Assembly (NCBI GenBank): GCA_017304475.1 | Contig: JAFKKV010000026.1 | Span: forward strand, 1-64,000 | Length of the DNA stretch: 64,000 bases | Direction of reading: 5' to 3' | Source of the DNA: Hyphomicrobiales bacterium | GTDB taxonomy: Bacteria; Pseudomonadota; Alphaproteobacteria; Rhizobiales; Phreatobacteraceae | Shown: positions 41,509 to 51,320 of the stretch, piece after piece | How positions within the stretch are numbered: the stretch's first letter is position 1 | Layout of the letters: every line of letters starts with the position of its first letter | The notes under the pieces: model-generated | The model's database searches: none | The model's input: only the letters and a program-made list of their open reading frames with translations | What the model was told of the DNA's origin: nothing | Translations under genes and position numbers: made by a program

Positions 41509-42270
41509 CTACAGCCTTTGACCCCCGCTCGCATCGATGCTCTGGCCGGTCACCCAGCCGCCCGCGGCGGAGGCGAGGAAGCCGACGACGCCGGCAATGT
41601 CCTCGGGCTGGCCGACCCGGCCGAGCGCGACCGTGCGGGCGATCTGAGCGCTGGTCGCGGGATCGCGCGCGCCCGGGTTCATGTCGGTGGCGGTCGCCCC
41701 CGGTAGCACCGCATTGACGGTGATGCCACGCGCGCCGAGTTCGGCGGCGAGCAGCCGGGTCAGAGCTTCCAGCCCCGCCTTGGCCGGCGCATAGACGGCC
41801 ATGTCAGGATAGGCCGCACGGGTCCCCATCGACGACAGGTTGATGATCCGGCCGCCGTCGCGCAGATGCGGCAGCAGCGTCCGGATCAGGAAGAACGGCG
41901 CCTTCAGGTTGACCGTCAGGATCCGGTCGAAATCGGCCTCGCTGACATCGGCGATCCGGGCGCGGCGGCCGATGCCGGCATTGTTGACCAGGATGTCGAA
42001 ACCAGGCTCGCCGAAACGGCCGGTCAGTTCGCGGCCGAAGCTCTGCGCAAGCAAGGCTGGCCCATCGGGACTGCCGAGATCCGCCTGCACGGCAAAAGCT
42101 GAACCGCCGGCGGCCGCGACGGCCCCGACCGTTTCGGCAGCCTCGGCTTCGCCTGACTTGTAGTGTACGCCAACGGTCGCGCCGTCACGCGCGAGCCGCA
42201 GTGCGATGGCACGTCCGATGCCGCGGCTCGCGCCGGTCACCAGCGCAACGGGTCGGGTCGAGCGGGTCAT
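41509..42270 (-). CDS. SDR family NAD(P)-dependent oxidoreductase
   Basis: A 253-residue short-chain dehydrogenase. Cofactor motif VTGASRGIGRA (11-21), structural NNAG (LVNNAGIGRR), catalytic SSMG Ser, and YAPAK Tyr/Lys. RLARDGATVGVHYKSGEAE suggests NADP preference through the basic residues (inference). The closing WVTGQSIDASGGQRL is the usual FabG-like tail. It is 14 nt behind the acyl-CoA ligase gene in a nine-gene directional cluster and may reduce or oxidise a 3-hydroxyacyl or alcohol intermediate. Confidence 0.88.
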   Translation of the reverse strand: MTRSTRPVALVTGASRGIGRAIALRLARDGATVGVHYKSGEAEAAETVGAVAAAGGSAFAVQADLGSPDGPALLAQSFGRELTGRFGEPGFDILVNNAGIGRRARIADVSEADFDRILTVNLKAPFFLIRTLLPHLRDGGRIINLSSMGTRAAYPDMAVYAPAKAGLEALTRLLAAELGARGITVNAVLPGATATDMNPGARDPATSAQIARTVALGRVGQPEDIAGVVGFLASAAGGWVTGQSIDASGGQRL

Positions 42271-42284
42271 CGTCGATAGCTCCG

Positions 42285-43799
42285 TCAGCGCGACCAGGCC
42301 TGGCTCGCCTCGAGCGCGCGCGCCCGTTCGATCAGCGCCCTGCGATCGATCTTGTTGGTGCCGGCCCAGGGCAGGTCGGCGAGGAACTCGACGCGGCGCG
42401 GATGCTGGTAGGCCGGCCCGTTGTCGATGGTGAAGCGCTTGATCTCGTCGACCGCGATGGCGCCCTCCGGCCGCCGCACGATGAAGGCGACCGGCACCTG
42501 GCCGCGCTCCTCGTCGGGCAACGGCACCACGGCCGCCTGCTGCACCTGCGGATGGCGCTCCAGGAGCTTCTCGACCTCGCCGGGATAGATGTTCTCGCCC
42601 GAGCAGACGAACATGTCATCGGCGCGCCCGACGAAATAGTAGAAGCCGTCCTCGTCGCGGCGGAACACGTCGCCGGAGCGATACCAGCCGGTGTCCAGCA
42701 CCTTGGCGCTCTGCGCCGGCAGGTTGAGATAACCCGGCGTGACCGCGGGATTGCGCATCAGCAGCACGCCCTCGTCCTCGGTCGGGCCATCGACCAGGCG
42801 CACCTCGCCGCCGGCCAGGGGATAACCGACCGCGAGCGGCGGCTGGGCAAGCCCCTGGGGGTGCGGACCGAACACCGCGGGACCGGCCTCTGTGGTGCCG
42901 AAGCCATTGGTCACGGGGATGCCGGGAAAGGCTGCGCGGATGCGCTCGATCAGGCCGAGGGTCAGCGGCGCCGAACCCAGGCGAATGCGCTTCAGCCGCG
43001 AGAAGTCGCGCCCCGCCAGCGCCTTCTCGTCCTTGACCACGCGCGCCAGCATGGTCGGCACGGCCATGACATTGGTCACCTCATGGCGTTCCAGCGCGTC
43101 GATATAGGAGGGCGTATCGAAGCCCGGCAGATAGACCACCGAGCCATTGGTGGCGAAGACGCTTTTCGACTGGAACAGGCCGTTCATGTGGAACAGCGGC
43201 TGGGCGATGATCGACCGGTCGATCTCCGGCGCCGTCGCCGCGGTCAGCGTCTCCAGGGCCCAGAGCTGGCCCGCATGGCTGAGCGGCACGCCCTTGGGAC
43301 GGCCGGTGGAGCCGGAGGTATAGAGGATCTGGCCGATCTCGTCGGGGCCGGCCGCCACCGTCTCGAAAGCGCCGGGCACGACACGCGCCGCAAATCCCGC
43401 GCTGCTCACGTCGTCGAAATCGACCACCGGCACGGTGTCCGGCACCAGGTGCCGGCGCGGCCCATCGGTGAAGGCGAAAACGATGCGCGAGTCCTCGAAG
43501 ATATAGTCGATCGTGTCGCGCGGCAGCTTGGTATTGACCGGCACCGCGACGAAACCGGCGCGCATGATGCCGAAATAGCTGATGATATATTCGGCGCGGT
43601 TGAGCGCCAGGATCGCGATCGCCGCGCCGCGCGGCAGGCCGGCCTCGGTCAGGAGCCGGGCGACGCCATTGGCATGCGAATCGATCTCCGCATGGGTCCA
43701 TTGGCGGGGCGCCGCCTGATCCCTCAGGTCGATCACGGCGATGCGATCGAGATCGCGCGAACGGTCGACGAGATCCCCGAGATTGGTCCAGCGTGACAT
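42285..43799 (-). CDS. AMP-dependent acyl-CoA synthetase
   Basis: A 504-residue ANL-superfamily ligase. The P-loop is YTSGSTGRPKGV (160-171), followed by A4-type FHMNGL, NGFGTTEAGP (A5), GWYRSGDVFRRDEDGFYYFVGRADD (A7/A8) and the catalytic Lys in WAGTNKIDRR near residue 481. It activates a carboxylic acid to acyl-AMP and then acyl-CoA. The lack of long linkers and the context point to a short or aromatic acid. It lies between the Dpp-type ATPase and the SDR, so it probably activates what the importer brings in. Confidence 0.87.
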   Translation of the reverse strand: MSRWTNLGDLVDRSRDLDRIAVIDLRDQAAPRQWTHAEIDSHANGVARLLTEAGLPRGAAIAILALNRAEYIISYFGIMRAGFVAVPVNTKLPRDTIDYIFEDSRIVFAFTDGPRRHLVPDTVPVVDFDDVSSAGFAARVVPGAFETVAAGPDEIGQILYTSGSTGRPKGVPLSHAGQLWALETLTAATAPEIDRSIIAQPLFHMNGLFQSKSVFATNGSVVYLPGFDTPSYIDALERHEVTNVMAVPTMLARVVKDEKALAGRDFSRLKRIRLGSAPLTLGLIERIRAAFPGIPVTNGFGTTEAGPAVFGPHPQGLAQPPLAVGYPLAGGEVRLVDGPTEDEGVLLMRNPAVTPGYLNLPAQSAKVLDTGWYRSGDVFRRDEDGFYYFVGRADDMFVCSGENIYPGEVEKLLERHPQVQQAAVVPLPDEERGQVPVAFIVRRPEGAIAVDEIKRFTIDNGPAYQHPRRVEFLADLPWAGTNKIDRRALIERARALEASQAWSR

Positions 43800-43826
43800 G
43801 GTGGCGAAGTCCTTGGCGGTTAGGGG

Positions 43827-44799
43827 TCAGGCGTCGAGCGGCTCGGCGGCGCGATGGGCCGGGCTCTCGATCGGCGTGGCGATATCGAAATGGCAGGCGA
43901 CCGCGCGCCCCGGTCCGCGGCGCTCGAGGCGCGGTGCCCGTTCGCGGCAGACGGCCTGGGCCAGCGGGCAGCGCGCGTGGAAGGCGCAGCCCCTGGGCGG
44001 GTCGAGCGGGCTCGGCAATTCGCCTTCGAGGATCGGGCGACGGCGCGTGCGGGCGAGCTTGGGATCGCCCACCGGCGCTGCCTCGATCAGGGCGCGGGTA
44101 TAGGGATGGGCGGGCGCCGCGAAGATTTCGGCCGCCGGTCCGCTTTCGACGATGCGGCCGAGATACATGACCAGCAGGCGGTCGGCGATGTGCTCGACCA
44201 CGCTGAGGTCGTGGGAAATGAACAGGTAGGAGACGCCGAACTCCTGCTGCAGGTCCTGCAGCAGGTTGATCACCTGGGCGCGCACCGACACGTCGAGCGC
44301 CGAAACCGGCTCGTCGCAGATGAGCACCTTGGGATTGAGCACGAGCGCGCGCGCAATGCCGACACGCTGGCGCTGGCCGCCGGAGAATTCGTGCGGGTAG
44401 CGGCCGGCCGCGCCCTGGGGCAGGCCGACCTTGGCCATGACGGTCTCGACCCGTTCGCGGATCTCGGCGCGCGGCCGGCCGGCGACGACGAGCGGCTGGG
44501 CGATGATCTTGCCGACCTGGTGGCGCGGATTGAGCGAGCTGTAGGGATCCTGGAAGATCATCTGGACATGCGGACGCAAAGGCTTCAGCGCCCGCGCGTC
44601 GAGCGTCGTGATATGCCGGCCCTCGACCGCGACGGTGCCGCCGGCGATCGGCACCAGCCGCATGATCGCCTTGCCGAGCGTCGACTTGCCGCAACCGGAT
44701 TCGCCGACCAGGCCGACCGTTTCGCCGGCATTGACCTCCAGGCTGACATCGCTGACCGCCTGGACGACGCCACGTGGCGTCGGAAAGGCGACACTGAGC

Positions 44800-44822
<23 letters not shown>
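43827..44822 (-). CDS. Oligopeptide/dipeptide-type ABC transporter ATP-binding protein (DppF type)
   Basis: A 331-residue ATPase with Walker A GESGCGKST (about 39-47), LSGGQRQR-like FSGGQRQRVGIARAL, Walker B LICDEPVSALD and the C-terminal oligo_HPY region with the Fe-S-type cysteines CAFHARCPLAQAVC. Overlaps the preceding DppD-type gene by 23 nt, confirming an operon. Works as heterodimer with DppD on the cytoplasmic face. Confidence 0.92.
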
Positions 44823-45803
<981 letters not shown>

Positions 45804-45807
<4 letters not shown>

Positions 45808-46646
45808 CGGTCCCTCAGCTTGGGATTGAGCGCGTCGTTGAGCCCGTCGCCGATCAGGTTGAGCGCCAGCACGGTGAGCATGATGGCAAGCCCGGGCACG
45901 GCGCAGATGTACCAGGAGGTGCGGATCAAGGTGCGGCCGTCGCCGATCAGCCCGCCCCAGCTCGCGACATTGGGATCACCGAGACCGAGAAAGGAGATCG
46001 AGGATTCGAACAGGATGGCGCTGGCGATCACCAGCGACGACAGGATGATGACCGGCGGCAGGGCATTGGGCAGGATCTCGCCGACGATGATGCGCCAGTC
46101 GCTCATGCCCATGGACCGGCAGGCCTGGATGAATTCCCGGTCGCGCAGGGAGAGGAATTCGGCGCGCGTCAGCCGGGCGATCGGCGTCCAGGTGACGATG
46201 CCGACGGCTAGGGTGATATTGCCGATGCTCTGGCCGAGGATCGAGACGATGGTCAGGATGAAGATGATGTTCGGCACCGTCTGGAACAGCTCGGCGAAGC
46301 GCATCAGCACCTCGTCGACCCAGCCGCCGAAATAGGCCGCGGTCGCGCCGATGGCGACGCCGATGCAGGTGGCGGTGAGGCTGGCGAACAGGCCGATCAT
46401 CAGCGTCGTGCGGGCGCCGTGGGCGACCATGGCGGCGATGTCGCGGCCGAGCGAATCCGTGCCGAGCGGAAAGCGCGGATTGACGAAGGGCCAGATCTCC
46501 GGGCGGCCGACGATGCGCAGCGGATTGCGCGGGAACAGGCCCGGCGCGACCAGCGCGAAGCCGATGACGGCCAGGATGACGACGAGGCCGGCGAGCGCCG
46601 CGCGATTGCGGCCGAAACGCCTGAGAAAATCAAAGAAGGGTGACAT
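45804..46646 (-). CDS. Oligopeptide/dipeptide-type ABC transporter permease (DppC type)
   Basis: A 280-residue inner-membrane subunit. After a short cytoplasmic N-terminus (FLRRFGRNRAALAGLVVILAVIGFALVAP) it shows the DppC hallmark NPRFPLGTDSLGRDI-type sequence (about 52-66) and the EAA loop (QACRSMGMSDWRIIVGEILPNALPPV, about 163-188). Stop overlaps the DppD start by 4 nt (ATGA). Pairs with DppB. Confidence 0.9.
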
Positions 46647-46657
46647 GATCTCGCTCG

Positions 46658-47626
46658 CTAGCGGGCGCGAATGCGCGGATCGAGCTTGAAATAGGCGAGG
46701 TCGACCGCGGCATTGGCCAGGGCGACGATCAGCGAGGACAGCACCATGACACCGAGCACGACGGGGTAGTTGCGGCTCATCACGCTGTCGAGCATCAGGC
46801 TGCCGATGCCCGGCCAGCTGAACACCGCCTCGACCACGACGCTGCCGCCGACCACCGTGCCGAGCTGCAGGCCGAGCAGGGTCACGACCGGCAGGAGCGC
46901 ATTGCGCAAGACGTGCCTGATGACCACGCCGGTGGTCGACAGGCCCTTGGCGCGGGCGGTGCGGACGAATTCCAGGCGGAACACCTCGAGCATGGCCGCG
47001 CGCATGACGCGGGCATACATGGCGGCATAGAACAGCCCGAGCGAGACCGCCGGCAGCAGCAGGTGGCGGCCGACATCCAGCGTGTCGGCGATGAGGCCGC
47101 CGGGCCCGCCAATGGTGCGCATGCCGCCGACCGGCAGCCAGCCGAGTTTCACCGCGAACAGCACGGTCATCATGATGCCGAGCCAGAAGGTCGGCGCGGC
47201 GAAGAAGAACACCGCGCCGAGCGAGATCAGGTTGTCCCAGATCGTGTTGACCTTGACCGCGGCGATGACGCCGGCGGTGACGCCGATGATCAGCGCGATG
47301 GCGATGCTCGCCAGCATCAGGATCACGGTGGCCGGCAGGTGATGCAGGATCACCTCCAGCACCGGTGCGTTCTGCCGGTAGGAAAAGCCGAAATCCAGCG
47401 TGAGCACCGACCAGATATATTTGCCGAGCTGGACGATCGCCGGCTGGTCCATGCCGTAGAGCACGCGCAGCCTTTCGATCAGCACGGGATCACTGACCTG
47501 CTGCTCGGCCGTCATCACGTCGAGAAAGCTGCCCGGCGCGAGCTGGATCAGCGCGAAGTTCAGGACGATGACGCCGAGCAGAAGCGGCACGATCTGGGTG
47601 AGGCGCCGGAGCAGGATACGTCGCAT
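46658..47626 (-). CDS. Oligopeptide/dipeptide-type ABC transporter permease (DppB type)
   Basis: A 322-residue inner-membrane subunit. The N-terminus RILLRRLTQIVPLLLGVIVLNFALIQLAPG and the YGMDQPAIVQLGKYIWSVLTLDFGFSYR segment (about 54-81) are typical of DppB/GsiC. The EAA-like loop has RTARAKGLSTTGVVIRHVLRNALLPVVT (about 221-248). It is 11 nt before the DppC start and 15 nt after the receptor gene. Confidence 0.9.
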   Translation of the reverse strand: MRRILLRRLTQIVPLLLGVIVLNFALIQLAPGSFLDVMTAEQQVSDPVLIERLRVLYGMDQPAIVQLGKYIWSVLTLDFGFSYRQNAPVLEVILHHLPATVILMLASIAIALIIGVTAGVIAAVKVNTIWDNLISLGAVFFFAAPTFWLGIMMTVLFAVKLGWLPVGGMRTIGGPGGLIADTLDVGRHLLLPAVSLGLFYAAMYARVMRAAMLEVFRLEFVRTARAKGLSTTGVVIRHVLRNALLPVVTLLGLQLGTVVGGSVVVEAVFSWPGIGSLMLDSVMSRNYPVVLGVMVLSSLIVALANAAVDLAYFKLDPRIRAR

Positions 47627-47641
47627 GGCCTGTCTCCCGCC

Positions 47642-49258
47642 TCAGCGGTCGAGCCAGACATTGCCCCAGCTCTCGCCCATGAAATCGGCGAGTTCGGAGT
47701 GGCCGCGCACATCGGCGCGGGCGACCGTCACCGACTCGATCTCGACCAGCGAGGTCCAGGGCAGATCGGTGGCGATCAGCGTCTGCAGCTCGTGGGCGAG
47801 CGCCACCCGCTTCTTCGGATCGATCTCCACCGAGAGCCGGGCCACAATGTCGTCGAGCCTGGGGTTGGAATAACCGTTGGCATTGCGGAAGGCGGCGCCC
47901 TTGAGGATGCCGTCCGTGGTGGTGAACTGGGTCCATTGCGGCACCAGTTCGACGGCCCCGGAATTGTTCGACAGCGCGATGTCGTAGTCGTAATCGGTAT
48001 AGATGCGCTTCAGCGAGGTCGCCCGGTCGGGGATGGCGAGATCGACCGTGATGTCGATATCCTCCAGCGCCTGTTTGACATATTGGCCGAGCTTGACGTT
48101 CTCCTCGAACCAGCCGGCGGCCACCACATTGAGCTTGAACCGCGAGCCGTTCTTGACGGGATAGCCGGCGGCATCGAGCAATTGCCCGGCCTTCTTGACG
48201 TCGAAGGGATAGGCCGGGACATCCTTGTCGAAGAACAGCTTGTTGCTGCTCGGGATCGGCCCGACCGCCGGCTTGGCGAGGCCGAAGAAGATCGTCTCCG
48301 CGATGAAGCTGCGGTCGATCGCGTGGTTGATGGCGCGGCGCACCTCGGCGCGCTTGACGATGTCGCGGCGCGAATTGAACTCGATGGTCGAGACCCAGGC
48401 CGAGTTGTCGTAACCCTTGGTGGTCGAGGCAAAGCGGCCGGTGGCGCCGAGCCGCTTGATGTCGGGCGCGGGCGTCGGATTGAACACGCCGATATCGAGC
48501 TGGCCGGCTTCGAAGGCCGCCGAACGCGAGGCGGGATCACGCCACCAGCGGATCACCAGCCGGTCGAGATAGGGCAGTTGCGGGTCCCAATAGCGCTCGT
48601 TGCGGACGAATTCGACATGGCTGCCGCGGACCCATTCCTTGACCTTGAACGGACCGGTGCCGACGGGCGCGTTGTTGACCGGGTTGGTCAGGATGTCGCG
48701 GCCGTCATAGAGGTGCTTCGGGATGACGAGAGCCGACTTGCCGGCCAGGATCGATTTCAGGAAGAAGTCCGGAACGGACGCGTCGAAGGACAGCCGCACG
48801 GTGGTGGCATCGACCGCCTCGGCGGCGACCAGCGCCTTCAGCGCGACACCGGCCGAGATCGGCTTCCAGTAGTTCAGCGCGTTGAACACCACGTCGTCGG
48901 CGGTGAACGGCTTGCCGTCGTGCCAGGTGACATTGGGGCGCAGCTTGATGATGTAGCTCTTGAAATCTTCCGACGCCGTCACCTCGAGCGCCAGCACCGG
49001 CTCGAAGGCGAGATCGTTGTTCAAGCGCAGCAGCCGCTCGTGCACCTTGGTCGAGGTGAAATAGGGACTGGAACCGCCGCCCGGCGGCACGAACAGCGAT
49101 TGCGGCTCGAAGCCGCCCCAGGTGGCGGTCAAGGTGCCGCCACGCTTCGGCGCGACGCGGGCGCCCTGCCCGAAGGCCAGGCTGTGACCGCCGATCGCGG
49201 AGGCGAGGATGCCGCCGGCGGTGGTGGCGAGCAGTTTGCGGCGGGAGAGGCTGGACAT
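47642..49258 (-). CDS. Peptide/nickel-type ABC transporter substrate-binding protein (SBP_bac_5)
   Basis: A 538-residue periplasmic receptor. ATG 49258 follows AAAGGTGAT, and a twin-arginine-type signal is present (LSRRKLLATTAGGILASAIGG). The family signature YIIKLRPNVTWHDGKPFTADDVVF lies at about 101-124; VKRAEVRRAINHAIDR and GYSNPRLDDIVARLSVEIDPKKR follow. Receptors of this cluster bind peptides, opines, glycosides or other organic ligands; the CoA-ligase gene in the same run suggests a ligand that releases an organic acid. It lies 74 nt behind the thioesterase gene. Confidence 0.9.
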   Translation of the reverse strand: MSSLSRRKLLATTAGGILASAIGGHSLAFGQGARVAPKRGGTLTATWGGFEPQSLFVPPGGGSSPYFTSTKVHERLLRLNNDLAFEPVLALEVTASEDFKSYIIKLRPNVTWHDGKPFTADDVVFNALNYWKPISAGVALKALVAAEAVDATTVRLSFDASVPDFFLKSILAGKSALVIPKHLYDGRDILTNPVNNAPVGTGPFKVKEWVRGSHVEFVRNERYWDPQLPYLDRLVIRWWRDPASRSAAFEAGQLDIGVFNPTPAPDIKRLGATGRFASTTKGYDNSAWVSTIEFNSRRDIVKRAEVRRAINHAIDRSFIAETIFFGLAKPAVGPIPSSNKLFFDKDVPAYPFDVKKAGQLLDAAGYPVKNGSRFKLNVVAAGWFEENVKLGQYVKQALEDIDITVDLAIPDRATSLKRIYTDYDYDIALSNNSGAVELVPQWTQFTTTDGILKGAAFRNANGYSNPRLDDIVARLSVEIDPKKRVALAHELQTLIATDLPWTSLVEIESVTVARADVRGHSELADFMGESWGNVWLDR

Positions 49259-49332
49259 CGGATCACCTTTCAAATCGGTCTGGACATGCGGCTTGCGTCC
49301 CGGCGCCGGAGGCGGCCGGGCGCGGCCACCCG

Positions 49333-49791
49333 TCAACTCTTGTCTTGCGTCGCGTAGCTCGCCCGGCCGATGGCGAGCAGCGTGCCGCGCTCGTCGAACA
49401 CGTCGACGTCGGAAACCCCGACGCTGCGACCGTTGCGGCGCACCCTGGCGGTTACGACCAGCGCGGTGTTCACCGCGGGGCGGAGATAATCGACGCGGAA
49501 ATTGATGGTCGGCAGGCCGCGGCCGATCAGCATGATCAGCGCGAAATCGCCGACCGTGTCGATCACCGAGGCGATCGGCCCGCCATGCCATTGGCCGGTG
49601 CCGGCGCCCCGCTCGAGCTCGGGCCGGAACGGTGCGCGAATGGTGATCTCCTCGCGGGCGGGATCGGCCGAGACCACCTTCAGGCCGAGAAAGGCGCTGA
49701 ACGGCGAAGCGTCGAGCTTGGCCTGCAACTCATCGACGGAGAGAGCGGTCTTCGAACCCGCCTTGGTCACGGGTGCTGTCTGAACGGTCAT
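49333..49791 (-). CDS. PaaI-type hotdog thioesterase
   Basis: A 152-residue cytosolic hotdog-fold protein. SPFSAFLGLKVVSADPAREEITIRAPFRPELERGAGTGQWHGGPIASVIDTVG spans the strand-helix core; HGGPIASVIDTVG (about 69-81) is the PaaI/YbgC-like motif with the catalytic acid. It probably hydrolyses an acyl-CoA intermediate of the pathway. The start overlaps the end of the upstream oxidoreductase gene (ATGA), so expression is coupled. Confidence 0.85.
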   Translation of the reverse strand: MTVQTAPVTKAGSKTALSVDELQAKLDASPFSAFLGLKVVSADPAREEITIRAPFRPELERGAGTGQWHGGPIASVIDTVGDFALIMLIGRGLPTINFRVDYLRPAVNTALVVTARVRRNGRSVGVSDVDVFDERGTLLAIGRASYATQDKS

Positions 49792-50801
49792 GGCGTCACC
49801 ACGACCTTGCCGATGACCTCGCGGTCCTCGATCACGCGCAGCGCCTCGGCCGCCTGGTCGAGCGGATAGGTCTTGTCGACCAGGGCCTTCAGCTTGCCCG
49901 AACCGATCAGCGCGAACAGCTCGCCGATATCCTTCGGCTCCCAGCCGTTGGAGCCGAGGATCTGCAGCTCGAAGGTCCAGATGAAACGGATATCCTCGGT
50001 CGGCGCGAAGCCGGCGGTGGCGCCGCAGGTGAGCAGCCGTCCACCGAGCCGCATCGCCCGCAGCGATTTCACCCAGGTGTCGCCGCCGGTGAAATTGACC
50101 ACCACGTCGACGCCGCCGCTCTTGTCGTGCCGCCGCCTCTGCGGCTTGCCGTGGCGTTCGTGCACGACCTTGAGGAAGTCCTCGTCGCGATAGAGGATGA
50201 TCTCGTCGGCGCCGAGCTCCAGCAGCCGGTCGGCCTTTTCCTGCGACCCGGCGGCGGCGATGACATAGGCGCCGGCGAGCTTGGCGAGCTGCACGCAGCA
50301 GACGCCGACGCCGCCGCTGGCGCCGAGGATCAAGACCTTCTCGCCGGCGGTCACCTTGCCGATGGTGGTCATCATGCGCAGCGCCGTGCCATAGGCGACC
50401 GGCAGCGCCGCGGCCTGTTCGAACGACACGCCATCGGGAATGCGGATCAACTGATGCGCACGCGCCCGGCAATATTCGGCCAGGCCGCCATTGACCGTCT
50501 CGCCCATCAGGCCGCCTTCGACCCGGTTGATCGGATCGACCAGCACCCGGTCGCCAACCTTCCAGCCGGTGACGCCGGCGCCGATCTCGGCGATCTCGCC
50601 GACCACATCGAGGCCGATGATGACCGGCAGGGGGATCTTGATGCCCGGCATGCCGCGACGGGTGAACACGTCGTGGTAGTTGAGCGAGCTGGCGCGAACG
50701 CGCAGCACCACATCGCCCTCGCCGGCCACGGGCGTCGGGAAATCCGGCTCCAGACGAAGCTGGTCGAGGCCGCCATGTTCTCGCAAAACCACTGCACGCA
50801 T
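49788..50801 (-). CDS. Zinc-binding-dehydrogenase/quinone oxidoreductase family protein (MDR)
   Basis: A 337-residue medium-chain reductase. GroES-like N-terminal part with RVRASSLNYHDVFTRRG (about 36-52) and PVIIGLDVVGEIAEIGAGV (about 59-77); Rossmann motif LILGASGGVGVCCVQLAKLAGAYVIAAAG (about 156-184); C-terminal VDKTYPLDQAAEALRVIEDR. The cysteine-rich structural zinc loop of alcohol dehydrogenases is not seen, which favours NADPH-dependent quinone or enoyl reductase activity. It is the first gene of the nine-gene run. Confidence 0.85.
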   Translation of the reverse strand: MRAVVLREHGGLDQLRLEPDFPTPVAGEGDVVLRVRASSLNYHDVFTRRGMPGIKIPLPVIIGLDVVGEIAEIGAGVTGWKVGDRVLVDPINRVEGGLMGETVNGGLAEYCRARAHQLIRIPDGVSFEQAAALPVAYGTALRMMTTIGKVTAGEKVLILGASGGVGVCCVQLAKLAGAYVIAAAGSQEKADRLLELGADEIILYRDEDFLKVVHERHGKPQRRRHDKSGGVDVVVNFTGGDTWVKSLRAMRLGGRLLTCGATAGFAPTEDIRFIWTFELQILGSNGWEPKDIGELFALIGSGKLKALVDKTYPLDQAAEALRVIEDREVIGKVVVTP

Positions 50802-51065
50802 ATCGAAGAGCTTTCCTCAGTCGTCGCCGTCGTCCCGGACGGGAGCCGTCGCCGACGGCACGGACAAGCGTTCTCCGTTCCGGGACCCGAGGGCGTCCGG
50901 TGCGGATCGTCGTTTTGTCCTTGCGCATCGATCGACGAAACCGAGGCCGGATCGGCCTGCCGGGACGTCCAATAGAAGCCACCGCAGCGACCGGAAAAGC
51001 CTGTCACCAGCCCCCTGCAGAGTGCCCTAAGTGTTCCGCCGGGGGTCCGTCATGTCAACCGGAAT

Positions 51066-51081
51066 GTTCTTTTTGAAGAAC
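51066..51081. promoter_or_regulatory. Palindrome GTTCTT-N4-AAGAAC (operator candidate)
   Basis: Perfect 6-bp arms with a TTTG spacer, 265 nt upstream of the MDR start (50801). A second copy with one mismatch is 215 bp further upstream at 51281-51296. Two matching sites in one AT-richer control region suggest a regulator-binding pair. The binding protein is not identified. Confidence 0.5.
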
Positions 51082-51280
51082 GATACGGTCGTAGCGGATC
51101 ACACTCCCGACAAGCCAAGACGGAGAATCCAAATTCTCGGATGATCAGAATTGGTCGATAATCTTGCAAAATTCACGAATATGCGGTGCGAAATCCGGTC
51201 CGGCTCTCAGACAAATGCGTGTTTCGATCGGAATTGTCTCTCCGATCAGACATTTAAGGATCAAACCTCTCCCGCCGGCC

Positions 51281-51296
51281 GTTCTTTAAAAAGTAC
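51281..51296. promoter_or_regulatory. Second copy of the GTTCTT palindrome
   Basis: GTTCTT-N4-AAGTAC, identical arm length and spacing to the site at 51066-51081 with one changed base. Located 24 nt beyond the lacI-type stop (51321). Candidate auxiliary operator. Confidence 0.4.
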
Positions 51297-51320
51297 GTTC
51301 TCTCACGCCATGCGCGGCGA

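Larger units (their letters stand above)
50802..51320. other. 519-bp intergenic region with two matching palindromes
   Basis: No credible gene. From about 51050 to 51300 it is much less GC-rich than its surroundings. It contains GTTCTT-N4-AAGAAC at 51066-51081 and GTTCTT-N4-AAGTAC at 51281-51296. It is the upstream region of the minus-strand nine-gene run and the downstream side of the lacI-type gene. Confidence 0.6.

Noticed and set aside
49333..50982. A 549-residue minus-strand frame seeming to fuse something to the thioesterase
   Set aside because: The thioesterase starts at ATG 49791 with an ATGA overlap; upstream residues are the shadow frame of the MDR gene.
51066..51296. Possible LexA boxes
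   Set aside because: Alphaproteobacterial LexA sites are direct repeats GTTC-N7-GTTC; these are inverted repeats with a different spacing.
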